Position numbers and translations under genes: made by a program. The notes beneath the pieces are model-generated. The model searched no databases and was not told the DNA's origin. It saw nothing but the letters and a program-made list of their open reading frames with translations. Below, one piece after another: positions 25,004 through 36,798 of a stretch of DNA of 64,000 nt; within the stretch, counting starts at the first letter, position 1; every line of letters begins with the position of its first letter. Source of the DNA: Martinezella rhizogenes (GTDB lineage Bacteria > Pseudomonadota > Alphaproteobacteria > Rhizobiales > Rhizobiaceae); the NCBI GenBank assembly GCA_013322215.1, contig JAAMEZ010000032.1, positions 62,001 through 126,000 on the forward strand. Direction: 5' to 3'.

Positions 25004-25882
25004 ATGCTCTACGACCTCTCGCTTCACATGGGCTATATCTACGACGTGCCGGCAAGCGGCGCGCGGCATATCCTGCGCGTCATGCCGCTCTCCCTGCCCA
25101 ATAGGCAGAGGTTGATTGCCGGCTCGGTGAAGATAACCCCAGGACCGGACGAGCAATCGAACTTCACGGATTTCTTCCAGCATCCGGCAACCTCGATACT
25201 GGTGCGCGATCCGCATGAAAGACTTGACATCCGCATGCAGGCGCGCGTTCAGGTGGAAAACCAGCCCGTCGGGGCCGATTTCTCCCCGCTGCTCGCCAAA
25301 TTGCCTGAGGAGATCGATGACTGTTGGTCGATCGATCCTTCCTCCCCTCACCATTTCCTCGGCCGCAGCCCGCGTCTGCCCGAAACAAGCGAGATCGCGG
25401 ATTACAGCAGGCAGTGGAAATCAATCAATCTGACGACCCTGCAGATCGCGCATGCGGTCTGCGCGCAGATCCACAAGGATTTCACCTACGATCCCGAGGC
25501 GACGACGGTCGACACCACGCCCAAGGAGGCATTTCATCTAAAGCGCGGGGTCTGTCAGGATTTTTCGCATGTGATGATCATCGCGCTCCGCAGTCTCGGT
25601 ATCCCCGCCGGCTATGTCAGCGGCTTCCTGCGCACCATCCCGCCGCCGGGCAAGGAACGACTGGAAGGCGCCGACGCCATGCATGCGTGGGTGCGCGTCT
25701 GGTGCGGCGAAACGGCCGGCTGGATCGAGCTCGACCCGACAAACAATATCCCGGCCGGAACGGATCACATCGTCGTTGCCTATGGTCGCGACTATTCGGA
25801 CGTTGCCCCCGTTATCGGCGTACTGAAGAGCTACGGCAATCAGAAAGCCGTTCAGGCAGTAGATGTCATTCCACTAAAATAG
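25004..25882 (+). CDS. Transglutaminase-like cysteine peptidase
   Basis: A 292-residue protein with the bacterial transglutaminase N-terminal domain (residues 1-95) and the core domain. The triad is Cys184 (KRGVCQDFSH), His227 (DAMHAWVRVW) and Asp244 (GWIELDPTN). GYVSGFLRT precedes the His. It starts 4 bases after the preceding stop, as GTG 25001 or ATG 25004, so translation is coupled. The family is predicted to be a peptidase. It is the stand-alone counterpart of the N-terminal part of the first gene in this cluster, so the cell makes two related catalytic domains from one operon. Confidence 0.92.
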   Translation: MLYDLSLHMGYIYDVPASGARHILRVMPLSLPNRQRLIAGSVKITPGPDEQSNFTDFFQHPATSILVRDPHERLDIRMQARVQVENQPVGADFSPLLAKLPEEIDDCWSIDPSSPHHFLGRSPRLPETSEIADYSRQWKSINLTTLQIAHAVCAQIHKDFTYDPEATTVDTTPKEAFHLKRGVCQDFSHVMIIALRSLGIPAGYVSGFLRTIPPPGKERLEGADAMHAWVRVWCGETAGWIELDPTNNIPAGTDHIVVAYGRDYSDVAPVIGVLKSYGNQKAVQAVDVIPLK

Positions 25883-26030
25883 AATATACTTAAGGTAGTA
25901 AAAGCCTGAAGGAAATCGCGTCAGATTAGGCAGTTCGCTAAAAATCAACTGGTCGTTTAAACCTTCAACTAATATTTATAATCAATAGTCCCGCCGTTCT
26001 TGAGAATCTAACTCTTTCCAACAGGCGGAC

Positions 26031-27248
26031 ATGATGATTGCCGGCTCCAATTTACTTTGCGCATTAAAACAACTTCTACGCGATAGAGCCGGAAACTTTG
26101 GCATCCTGACCGCGATTTCAGTCCCCGTGCTGGCCATGGCGGGTGGTGTCGCGGTCGATGTCACGAACATGTCGCTAACGCGCAGCCAGCTGCAGGAATC
26201 AACGGATGCGGCTGCGCTCGCAACTGCAACAGCGCTTGCGGACGGAAGTGCGACCACAACGACCGCGAAGGATCTCGCCAACAACTTTGTGCTCGGCCAG
26301 ATGTCAAATTATCTCGCCGGCGATACGGATGCTACGAATTCGCTGAAAGCGGGCACCAACACGACGGTAACAAAAACGACCGATTCCTCCGGGAATTCGG
26401 GGTACACGGTCGTCGTAAATTCATCCTATTCGATGCCTGTGAACAGCATGACCCGTCTGACCGGGCAGAGCTCCCTGAACATTTCTGCGTCCAGCACATC
26501 AATCAGCGGAAAGACTTCCGAAACCCAGAAGAATGCGCTTTCGATGTATTTCGTTCTGGACCGCTCCGGATCCATGGATGAAGCCACCGATACGGTAAAT
26601 GCCGAACAGCCGACGGTATGCACGCAAACGAATCGCAAAGGCAAGTGCACCGCTACCGCAACCAATTACTACACCAAAATGGAATCGCTGAAGATTGCGA
26701 CTTCCAATCTGGCCGCACAATTGAACAGTGCCGATCCGAACATGATGTATGTCCGCACGGGCGCAGATTCCTATAATAACGTCGCTCAGACACCCGTGGC
26801 GCTGGCCTGGGGCACGAGCGGCGTCACAACCTATGTCAACAACCTGACCTCAAGCGGCTCCACGAACTCGGCCCCTGCCTTTACGGCCGCTGTCGACGCA
26901 TTGACGAAATCGTCCACGACGTCGGGGCTGACGTATGAACAGCTCCAACACAAGGACAAGAGCGGCGTTACAAACCCGACCATGTACATCGTGTTCATGA
27001 CTGACGGTGACAACAACGTGTCAAATGCCGATACGAAGACCAAGGAGCAATGCGACAAGGCGCGCAGCAACGGCATCCACGTGTACACGATTGCCTTCAT
27101 GGCGCCTCAAAACGGTCAGGCGTTGCTGCAGTACTGTGCAACCTCTTCCTCTGACTATTTCACTCCGCAGAGTGCCGCAGATCTCTTCAAGGCGTTTACG
27201 ACGATTGCCACAGAGACATCCAAGCAGATGACGCTCCTGACGAAGTGA
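26031..27248 (+). CDS. TadE/TadG-like pilus-assembly protein with von Willebrand A domain
   Basis: A 405-residue membrane-anchored protein. The N-terminus has LLRDRAGNFGILTAISVPVLAMAGGVAVDVTNM (split here as RDRAGNFGIL and SVPVLAMAGGVAVD), a TadE/TadG-like helix. The von Willebrand A domain starts near residue 170; the metal-ion-dependent adhesion site DRSGS is at 177-181 and MTDGDNN supplies a second part. The long Thr/Ser/Asn-rich linker between residues 60 and 165 is typical of extracytoplasmic adhesion-type proteins. No other tad/flp genes are in the window, so it is an orphan. ATG follows CAGGCGG; a terminator follows. Confidence 0.85.
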   Translation: MMIAGSNLLCALKQLLRDRAGNFGILTAISVPVLAMAGGVAVDVTNMSLTRSQLQESTDAAALATATALADGSATTTTAKDLANNFVLGQMSNYLAGDTDATNSLKAGTNTTVTKTTDSSGNSGYTVVVNSSYSMPVNSMTRLTGQSSLNISASSTSISGKTSETQKNALSMYFVLDRSGSMDEATDTVNAEQPTVCTQTNRKGKCTATATNYYTKMESLKIATSNLAAQLNSADPNMMYVRTGADSYNNVAQTPVALAWGTSGVTTYVNNLTSSGSTNSAPAFTAAVDALTKSSTTSGLTYEQLQHKDKSGVTNPTMYIVFMTDGDNNVSNADTKTKEQCDKARSNGIHVYTIAFMAPQNGQALLQYCATSSSDYFTPQSAADLFKAFTTIATETSKQMTLLTK

Positions 27249-27297
27249 TCCTGCTTGGCAAGCGCGCCAGGCAACCATAGATGGATTACAAAGAAAA

Positions 27298-27330
27298 AAG
27301 CCGCGCGATGCGAGTATCGCGTGGCTTTTC
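27298..27330 (+). terminator. Terminator of the TadG-like gene
   Basis: AAGCCGCGCGAT (27298-27309) pairs with ATCGCGTGGCTT (27316-27327, one G-T), followed by TTC. Confidence 0.75.
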
Positions 27331-27451
27331 GTTTGATCGATGCGCGAATAAGAGCCCGAAATATCATCGGAATCAAGTCTTTTCCCACTCACGGGAAACC
27401 TTTGGCGGCATTTTTCGCATCCGCCCAACTCGCTTGTTGCAACTGCTTTAC

Positions 27452-27469
27452 ATCAGTGCGTAAACTGAT
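27452..27469. promoter_or_regulatory. Inverted repeat upstream of the glycogen operon
   Basis: ATCAGT (27452-27457) and ACTGAT (27464-27469) flank GCGTAA, about 80 bases before glgP. It could be an operator or leader hairpin of the glg operon. The rest of the 27331-27546 gap shows no gene. Confidence 0.3.
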
Positions 27470-27546
27470 AGTGAAACGGAAAGGCAAATCGATTTAATTG
27501 AGCGTAACACGCTGAATATAAATCATAAATGGCGAGAGTTGATAGT

Positions 27547-30005
27547 ATGAATAACTTGACGAAGGCCGATCTCCCCGTTCCAGCCCCGCGCAGTTCCCGC
27601 CCCGAAATCCTTGCCGAAGAAATCATCGAGCGCCTGACATACCGCATCGGCAAGGATGCGAAGGTAGCCAAGCCGCACGACTGGCTAACGGCAACGATCC
27701 TTGTCATCCGCGACCGCGTCATCGACAAATGGATTGAATCGACCCGAAAAACCTATCAGACGGGTGCCAAGCGCGTTTACTATCTGTCTCTCGAATTCCT
27801 GATCGGTCGCCTGATGCGCGACGCCATCTCCAATCTCGGCCTGATGGAGGAGATCACCAACGCTCTCGCCTCGCTGGGCGTCGATATTCGTGTCATCGCC
27901 GGTCTCGAGCCCGATGCCGCTCTGGGCAACGGCGGCCTCGGCCGTCTCGCCGCCTGTTTCATGGAATCCATGGCAACCGTCGATGTGCCGGCCTATGGCT
28001 ATGGCATTCGCTACGTCCACGGCCTGTTTCGCCAGCAGATGGCCGATGGCTGGCAGGTAGAACTGCCCGAAACCTGGCTGGCGCACGGAAACCCCTGGGA
28101 ATTCGAACGCCAGGAAAGCTCCTATGAAATCGGTTTTGGCGGTGCTGTCGAGACCATCAGCAGCCATGACGATCAGCCACGCTACGTCTGGAAGCCGGCA
28201 GAGCGCGTCATCGCCACCGCATTCGACACGCCCGTCGTCGGCTGGCGTGGCCAGCGCGTCAACACGCTGCGTCTCTGGTCGGCACAGCCGATCGACCCGA
28301 TCCTGCTCGATGCTTTCAACGCCGGTGACCACATCGGCGCGCTGCGCGAAAGCAACAAGGCCGAAAGCCTGACGCGCGTCCTCTATCCCGCCGATGCGAC
28401 GCCTGCCGGCCAGGAGCTGCGCCTGCGCCAGGAATTCTTCTTCTCATCGGCCTCGCTGCAGGACATCCTGCGCCGCCACCTGCAGCAATATGACGATCTG
28501 ACCAATCTCGCCGACAAGGTCGCGATCCAGCTGAACGACACGCATCCGGCCGTCTCCGTCACGGAAATGATGCGCCTGCTGGTCGATGTTCACGGCTTCG
28601 ATTTCGACAAGGCCTGGGATATCACCAGAAACACCTTCGGCTACACCAACCACACCCTGCTGCCGGAAGCACTGGAAAGCTGGCCGGTGCCGCTGTTCGA
28701 GCGGCTTTTGCCGCGCCACATGCAGATCATCTACGCCATCAACGCCAAGGTTCTGGTTGAGGCGCGCAAGCTGCGCAATTTCAGCGACACCGAAATCCGT
28801 TCGATCTCTTTGATTGACGAGAATGGCGATCGCCGCGTGCGCATGGGCAATCTCGCCTTCGTCGGCTCGCATTCGATCAACGGCGTTTCCGCACTTCATA
28901 CCGATCTGATGAAGGTCACGGTCTTTGCCGACCTGCACAAGCTCTATCCGGACCGCATCAACAACAAGACGAACGGCATCACGCCGCGGCGCTGGCTGAT
29001 GCAGTGCAACCCCGGCCTGACGAACCTCGTGCGCGAAACCATCGGCGACGCCTTCCTCGATGATGCCGAGCAGCTGAAGCCGCTCGATCAGTTTGCCCGC
29101 GACAGCGCCTTCCAGGAGAAGTTCGCCGCGGTCAAGCGTGCCAACAAGGTACAGCTCTCCAATCTCGTCGCCAGCCGCATGGGCATCAAGCTCGATCCGA
29201 ATGCGATGTTCGACATCCAGATCAAGCGCATCCACGAATACAAGCGCCAGCTTCTGAACGTCATCGAGGCTGTGGCACTTTACGACCAGATCCGCTCGCA
29301 TCCGGAGCTCGACTGGCAGCCGCGCGTCAAGCTCTTCGCCGGCAAGGCCGCGCCGAGCTATCACAACGCCAAGCTGATCATCAAATTGATCAACGACGTC
29401 GCCCGCGTCATCAACAACGACCCCTCGGTACGCGGCTTGCTGAAGGTCGTCTTCGTGCCGAACTACAACGTCTCGCTGGCGGAAGTCATGGTTCCGGCCG
29501 CCGATCTTTCCGAGCAGATTTCGACAGCCGGCATGGAAGCCTCCGGCACCGGCAACATGAAATTCGGCCTCAACGGCGCGCTGACGATCGGCACGCTCGA
29601 TGGCGCCAATGTCGAAATGCGCGACAATGTCGGCGAGGACAATATCGTCATTTTCGGATTGCGGGCCGATGAGGTCGCCAACCTGCGCAGCGACGGTCAC
29701 AATCCGCGCGCCATTATCGAGCGTTCGCGCGAATTGGCTCAAGCACTTTCGGCCATTGCCTCTGGCGTCTTTTCTCCCGACGACCGCAATCGCTACGCCG
29801 GCCTGATCGACGGCATCTATAGCCACGACTGGTTCATGGTTGCCGCCGATTTCGACGCCTATGCCTCGGCACAGCGCGAAGTCGATATTCTCTGGGCCAA
29901 TCCGTCGGAGTGGTACACCAAGACGATCAACAATACCGCCCGCATGGGCTGGTTCTCCTCCGACCGGACGATCCGTCAATATGCCAAGGAAATCTGGAGA
30001 GCCGG

Positions 30006-30009
<4 letters not shown>
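27547..30009 (+). CDS. glgP: Glycogen phosphorylase
   Basis: An 820-residue PLP enzyme that removes glucose-1-phosphate from glycogen chain ends. Recognisable are YYLSLEFLIGR, EPDAALGNGGLGRLAACF, IQLNDTHPA, the glucan/PLP region RIHEYKRQLLN and EASGTGNMKFGLNG with PLP Lys672. The ATG at 27547 was preferred because GAGAG lies eight bases before it and homologues start with M-N-x-L-T-K; an ATG at 27529 would add six residues. It heads the operon, and its last bases overlap the glgB start (ATGA). Confidence 0.96.
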
Positions 30010-32213
<2,204 letters not shown>

Positions 32214-32239
32214 GATCACTACGGACAGGGAGGAATAAA

Positions 32240-33502
32240 ATGGTAGAAAAACGTTTCCAGCCGCTGGCACGCGATGCCATGGCTTACGTTCTTGCCGGGG
32301 GGCGCGGCAGCCGCCTGAAAGAACTGACCGACCGCCGTGCCAAGCCAGCCGTCTATTTCGGCGGCAAGACCCGGATCATCGATTTTGCGCTATCCAATGC
32401 CCTAAATTCCGGCATCCGCCGCATCGGCGTCGCGACGCAGTACAAGGCGCATTCACTAATCCGCCATATGCAGCGTGGCTGGAATTTCTTCCGCCCGGAG
32501 CGAAACGAAAGCTTCGATATCCTGCCAGCCTCGCAGCGCGTCTCGGAAACGCAATGGTACGAAGGCACGGCCGATGCCGTTTATCAGAACATCGATATCA
32601 TCGAGCCCTATGGCCCGGAATACATGGTCATCCTCGCCGGCGACCACATCTACAAGATGGACTATGAATGGATGCTGCAGCAGCACGTCGATTCCGGCGC
32701 GCAGGTGACGATCGGCTGCCTTGAAGTGCCGCGCATGGAAGCCGTCGGCTTCGGCGTCATGCATGTCGACGAAAAAGACCAGATCATCGATTTCGTCGAG
32801 AAGCCGGCCGATCCGCCCGGCATTCCCGGCAACCCGGATTTCGCGCTCGCCTCGATGGGCATCTACGTCTTCCACACGAAGTTCCTGATCGAATGCCTGA
32901 AGCGCGACGCTGCCGATCCGAATTCCAGCCGCGACTTCGGCAAGGACATCATCCCCTACATCGTCAAGAACGGTAAGGCCGTCGCCCATCGCTTCACCCA
33001 ATCCTGCGTTCGCTCGGATTTCGAGCGCGAAGCCTATTGGCGCGACGTCGGCACGATCGATGCCTACTGGCAGGCCAACATCGACCTGACCGCCGTGGTG
33101 CCGGAACTCGACATCTACGACAAGTCCTGGCCGATCTGGACCTATGCGGAAATCAGCCCGCCGGCCAAGTTCGTCCATGACGACGAGGATCGCCGCGGCT
33201 CGGCAGTCTCCTCCGTCGTCGCCGGCGATTGCATCATTTCCGGCGCCAGCCTCTACAACAGCCTGCTCTTTACCGGCGTACGCGCCAATTCCTACTCCAA
33301 GCTGGAGGGCGCAGTCGTGCTGCCGAGCGTCAAGATCGGCCGTCGGGCACAGCTGAAGAATGTCGTCATTGACCACGGCGTCACCATTCCCGAGGGTCTG
33401 GTAGTCGGTGAAGATCCGGAACTGGATGCCAAACGCTGGCGCCGCACCGAGAGCGGCATCTGCCTCATCACCCAATCCATGATCGACAAGCTGGATCTGT
33501 AA
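32240..33502 (+). CDS. glgC: Glucose-1-phosphate adenylyltransferase (ADP-glucose pyrophosphorylase)
   Basis: A 420-residue enzyme making ADP-glucose, the committed step. Motifs are YVLAGGRGSRLKELTDRRAK (N-terminal nucleotide and effector site), RPERNESFDILPASQR, WYEGTADAVYQN, LAGDHIYKMDY and VGFGVMHVD, with a C-terminal left-handed beta-helix. ATG at 32240 sits seven bases after GGGAGGAA, which decides the start; 420 residues equals the Agrobacterium enzyme. Family enzymes from this group are activated by fructose-6-phosphate and pyruvate. The gene is 26 bases after glgB and three before glgA. Confidence 0.97.
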   Translation: MVEKRFQPLARDAMAYVLAGGRGSRLKELTDRRAKPAVYFGGKTRIIDFALSNALNSGIRRIGVATQYKAHSLIRHMQRGWNFFRPERNESFDILPASQRVSETQWYEGTADAVYQNIDIIEPYGPEYMVILAGDHIYKMDYEWMLQQHVDSGAQVTIGCLEVPRMEAVGFGVMHVDEKDQIIDFVEKPADPPGIPGNPDFALASMGIYVFHTKFLIECLKRDAADPNSSRDFGKDIIPYIVKNGKAVAHRFTQSCVRSDFEREAYWRDVGTIDAYWQANIDLTAVVPELDIYDKSWPIWTYAEISPPAKFVHDDEDRRGSAVSSVVAGDCIISGASLYNSLLFTGVRANSYSKLEGAVVLPSVKIGRRAQLKNVVIDHGVTIPEGLVVGEDPELDAKRWRRTESGICLITQSMIDKLDL

Positions 33503-33505
33503 CTT

Positions 33506-34948
33506 ATGAAGGTTCTATCGGTTTCGTCCGAAGTCTTCCCCCTGATCAAGACAGGGGGCCTGGCCGATGTCGCCGGCGCCCTGCCTATCGCGCTGAAGCC
33601 CTATGGTGTCGAAACCAAGACCCTCATCCCGGGCTATCCCGCCGTCATGAAGGCAATCCGCGATCCGGTTGCCCGTTTGGAGCTTCCGGATCTGCTCGGC
33701 GAGCCGGCAACCGTTCTGGAGGTCGAGCACACAGGCATTTCTTTCCTGGTGCTCGATGCCCCCGCTTATTACAGCCGCACGGGCGGCCCTTATGTCGATG
33801 CGACTGGCAAGGATTATCCTGACAATTGGCGTCGCTTCGCCGCACTGTCGTTGGCCGGTGCCGAAATTGCCGCCGGTCTCCTGCCCGGCTGGCGGCCAGA
33901 CCTCGTGCATGCGCATGACTGGCAGTCGGCCATGGTGCCGGTCTACATGCGCTACTATCCGACGCCGGAGCTTCCGAGCGTGCTGACCATCCACAATATC
34001 GCATTCCAGGGTCAGTTCGGCGCCGGCATCTTTCCCGGCTTGCGCCTGCCGGCCCATGCCTTTTCCATGGAAGGCATCGAATATTACGGTGATGTCGGTT
34101 TCCTCAAGGGCGGGTTGCAGACGGCCCATGCCTTGACCACCGTCAGTCCATCCTATGCTGAGGAAATCCTGACGCCGGAATTCGGCATGGGTCTCGAAGG
34201 CGTGATCGCCAGCAAGGCCTACAATCTCTACGGCATCGTCAACGGCATCGACGACGACATCTGGAATCCCGCGACCGATCCGATGATCGCCAAGACCTAT
34301 AATGCAACGACGCTGAAGGATCGCTCTTTGAACCGCCAGCGCGTCATCGAGCATTTCGGCCTCGACGACGATGATGGTCCGATCTTCTGTGTCGTCAGCC
34401 GCCTTACCTGGCAGAAGGGCATGGATCTCCTGGCTGAAGTTGCCAGCGAGATCGTCCACATGGGTGGCAAGCTCGCCATTCTGGGAGCTGGCGATCCGGC
34501 GCTGGAGGGCGCACTGTTTGCCGCAGCCGGCCGCCATCGCGGCCGTGTCGGCGTTTCAGCCGGCTATAACGAACCCATGTCGCATCTGATGCAGGCCGGC
34601 TGTGACGCTATTATCATTCCCTCGCGGTTCGAACCCTGTGGCCTCACGCAGCTTTATGGCTTACGTTACGGCTGCCTGCCCATCGTTGCACGAACGGGCG
34701 GGCTGAACGATACGATTATCGACGCCAACCATGCCGCGCTGCAGGCAAAAGTCGCGACCGGCATTCAATTTTCGCCCGTCACCGCGGAGGGGCTGTTACA
34801 GGCCGTGCGCCGTGCCATGCATCTTTTCCAGGATCGAAAGGTCTGGACGCAGATGCAAAAGCAGGGCATGAAATCCGACGTATCCTGGGGCAGGAGCGCA
34901 GAACGCTATGTCGCTCTCTACTCCAGTCTAGTCTCGAGAGGCGCTTAA
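33506..34948 (+). CDS. glgA: Glycogen synthase (ADP-glucose)
   Basis: A 480-residue GT5 retaining glycosyltransferase that extends alpha-1,4 chains from ADP-glucose. The N-terminal SEVFPLIKTGGLADVAGALP holds the glucan/ADP-binding KTGGL at residues 15-19. HAHDWQSAMVP, TIHNIAFQGQF and the C-terminal PSRFEPCGLTQLYGLRYG are signature blocks. The length equals that of the Agrobacterium enzyme. It starts three bases after the glgC stop and is followed four bases later by pgm. Confidence 0.97.
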   Translation: MKVLSVSSEVFPLIKTGGLADVAGALPIALKPYGVETKTLIPGYPAVMKAIRDPVARLELPDLLGEPATVLEVEHTGISFLVLDAPAYYSRTGGPYVDATGKDYPDNWRRFAALSLAGAEIAAGLLPGWRPDLVHAHDWQSAMVPVYMRYYPTPELPSVLTIHNIAFQGQFGAGIFPGLRLPAHAFSMEGIEYYGDVGFLKGGLQTAHALTTVSPSYAEEILTPEFGMGLEGVIASKAYNLYGIVNGIDDDIWNPATDPMIAKTYNATTLKDRSLNRQRVIEHFGLDDDDGPIFCVVSRLTWQKGMDLLAEVASEIVHMGGKLAILGAGDPALEGALFAAAGRHRGRVGVSAGYNEPMSHLMQAGCDAIIIPSRFEPCGLTQLYGLRYGCLPIVARTGGLNDTIIDANHAALQAKVATGIQFSPVTAEGLLQAVRRAMHLFQDRKVWTQMQKQGMKSDVSWGRSAERYVALYSSLVSRGA

Positions 34949-34952
34949 CCCG

Positions 34953-36581
34953 ATGATTAAAACCGTACCCACCACCCCCTTCGCGGACCAGAAACCAGGT
35001 ACTTCGGGCCTGCGAAAGAAGGTTCCCGTATTCCAGCAGCCGAACTACGCGGAAAACTTCATCCAGTCGATTTTTGATTCGCTCGAAGGCTATCAGGGCA
35101 AGTGCCTGGTCATCGGCGGTGACGGCCGCTACTACAATCGCGAAGTCATCCAGAAGGCCATCAAGATGGCCGCCGCGAACGGCTTCGGCAAGGTGATGGT
35201 CGGCAAGGGCGGCATCCTCTCGACGCCCGCAGCCTCCAACATCATCCGCAAGTACAAGGCCTTCGGCGGCATCATCCTGTCGGCCAGCCACAACCCCGGT
35301 GGCCCGACGGAAGATTTCGGCATCAAGTACAACATCGGCAATGGCGGCCCCGCGCCTGAAAAGATCACCGACGCCATCTACGAGCGCTCCAAGGTGATCG
35401 ACAGCTACAAAATTGCCGACTTCCCCGACATCAACCTCGACCGCATCGCTCGCGAGGATGTGGGTGGCATGATCGTCTCGGTCATCGATCCGGTCGAAGA
35501 CTATGCGGCCCTCATGGAAGAGCTGTTCGATTTCGGCGCGATCCGCAATCTGATCAGTCTCGGCTTCCGCCTCAACTTCGATGCGATGAGCGCCGTCACT
35601 GGCCCCTACGCCAAGGAAATCTTCGAGATCCGTCTCGGCGCCCCCGATGGATCGGTCCGCAATTTCCTGCCGCTGCCGGATTTCGGCGGTCATCATCCCG
35701 ACCCGAACCTCGTCTATTGCAAAGAGCTCTACGACGACATGATGAGCGAGGATGCGCCTGATTTCGGCGCGGCATCGGACGGTGATGGCGACCGTAACCT
35801 CATCATCGGCAGGGGCATCTATGTTACCCCGTCCGACAGCCTGGCGATCCTCGCGGCCAACGCCAACCTCGCCCCCGGTTACTCGCATGGCATCGCCGGC
35901 ATCGCCCGTTCGATGCCGACCAGCGGTGCCGCCGACCGCGTTGCCGAAAAGCGTGGCGTTGGCATCTACGAAACGCCGACCGGCTGGAAATTCTTCGGCA
36001 ACCTGCTCGATGCCGGCATGGCGACAATCTGCGGCGAAGAAAGCTCCGGCACCGGCTCCAACCATGTTCGCGAAAAGGATGGCCTTTGGGCCGTGCTGCT
36101 CTGGCTGAACATTCTGGCCGTGCGCGGTGAGAGCGTCATCGATATCGTGACGCAGCATTGGGCCGCCTATGGCCGCAACTATTATTCCCGCCACGATTAT
36201 GAAGGCGTTGATACCGATGCTGCCAACGGCCTGATTGCAGCGCTACGCGAAAAGCTGCCGACGCTGCCGGGCACGAAATTCGGCGACCTCACCGTTTCTG
36301 CCGCCGACGACTTCGCCTATCACGATCCGGTCGACAAGTCGGTCAGCCAGCATCAGGGCATCCGCATCATGTTCGAAGGCGGCTCCCGCGTGGTTTTCCG
36401 CCTCTCCGGCACCGGCACCACCGGCGCGACGCTGCGCGTCTATATCGAGCGCTACGAGGCTGACCCGACCCGCCACAATATCGAGACCCAGGAAGCGCTC
36501 GCCGATCTCATCACGGCCGCTCAGGATATCGCCGATATCAAGGGCCGCACCGGCCGCGACGCACCGACGGTCATTACCTGA
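34953..36581 (+). CDS. pgm: Phosphoglucomutase, alpha-D-glucose specific
   Basis: A 542-residue mutase interconverting glucose-1-phosphate and glucose-6-phosphate, linking the glycogen operon to central metabolism. GTSGLRKKVPVF is at the N-terminus. The phosphoserine loop is LSASHNPGG with Ser112, the metal loop is DGDGDRN, the sugar loop is CGEESSGTGSNHVREKDG, and the phosphate-binding RLSGTGTTGATLRVYIERYE lies near the end. Its place directly after glgA is usual in Agrobacterium and Rhizobium. Confidence 0.97.
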   Translation: MIKTVPTTPFADQKPGTSGLRKKVPVFQQPNYAENFIQSIFDSLEGYQGKCLVIGGDGRYYNREVIQKAIKMAAANGFGKVMVGKGGILSTPAASNIIRKYKAFGGIILSASHNPGGPTEDFGIKYNIGNGGPAPEKITDAIYERSKVIDSYKIADFPDINLDRIAREDVGGMIVSVIDPVEDYAALMEELFDFGAIRNLISLGFRLNFDAMSAVTGPYAKEIFEIRLGAPDGSVRNFLPLPDFGGHHPDPNLVYCKELYDDMMSEDAPDFGAASDGDGDRNLIIGRGIYVTPSDSLAILAANANLAPGYSHGIAGIARSMPTSGAADRVAEKRGVGIYETPTGWKFFGNLLDAGMATICGEESSGTGSNHVREKDGLWAVLLWLNILAVRGESVIDIVTQHWAAYGRNYYSRHDYEGVDTDAANGLIAALREKLPTLPGTKFGDLTVSAADDFAYHDPVDKSVSQHQGIRIMFEGGSRVVFRLSGTGTTGATLRVYIERYEADPTRHNIETQEALADLITAAQDIADIKGRTGRDAPTVIT

Positions 36582-36596
36582 GTTTTAGGTTTTAAG

Positions 36597-36765
36597 CCCC
36601 TTCGCCCCGCAAATGCGGGGCGAAGGTGGCCAGGAGCGGCTGAACGAAGTGAAGCAGCGACTGGTCGGATGAGGGGCCATCTCGAAATTCACCGCGACCG
36701 CACAATCTGCCGGACGCACCGCCCCTCACCCTAGCCCTCTCCCCGCATGCGAGGAGAGGGGGCGA
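36597..36765. repeat. Palindromic intergenic mosaic (RIME/REP-like) between pgm and glgX
   Basis: CCTTCGCCCCGCA (36599-36611) pairs with TGCGGGGCGAAGG (36614-36626) as a 13-bp near-perfect hairpin. A linker ending GGATGAGGGGCC follows. A second hairpin CCCTCTCC/GGAGAGGG (36735-36742/36753-36760) is preceded by GCCCCTCACCC, which is the complement of the linker's end. This matches the repeated palindrome mosaics known in rhizobial genomes. It separates glgX from the tightly packed glg genes and could attenuate or stabilise the transcript. Confidence 0.75.
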
Positions 36766-36798
36766 CCTTTAGCTATCCAGCCAGAAAGCCCGCGAGAC

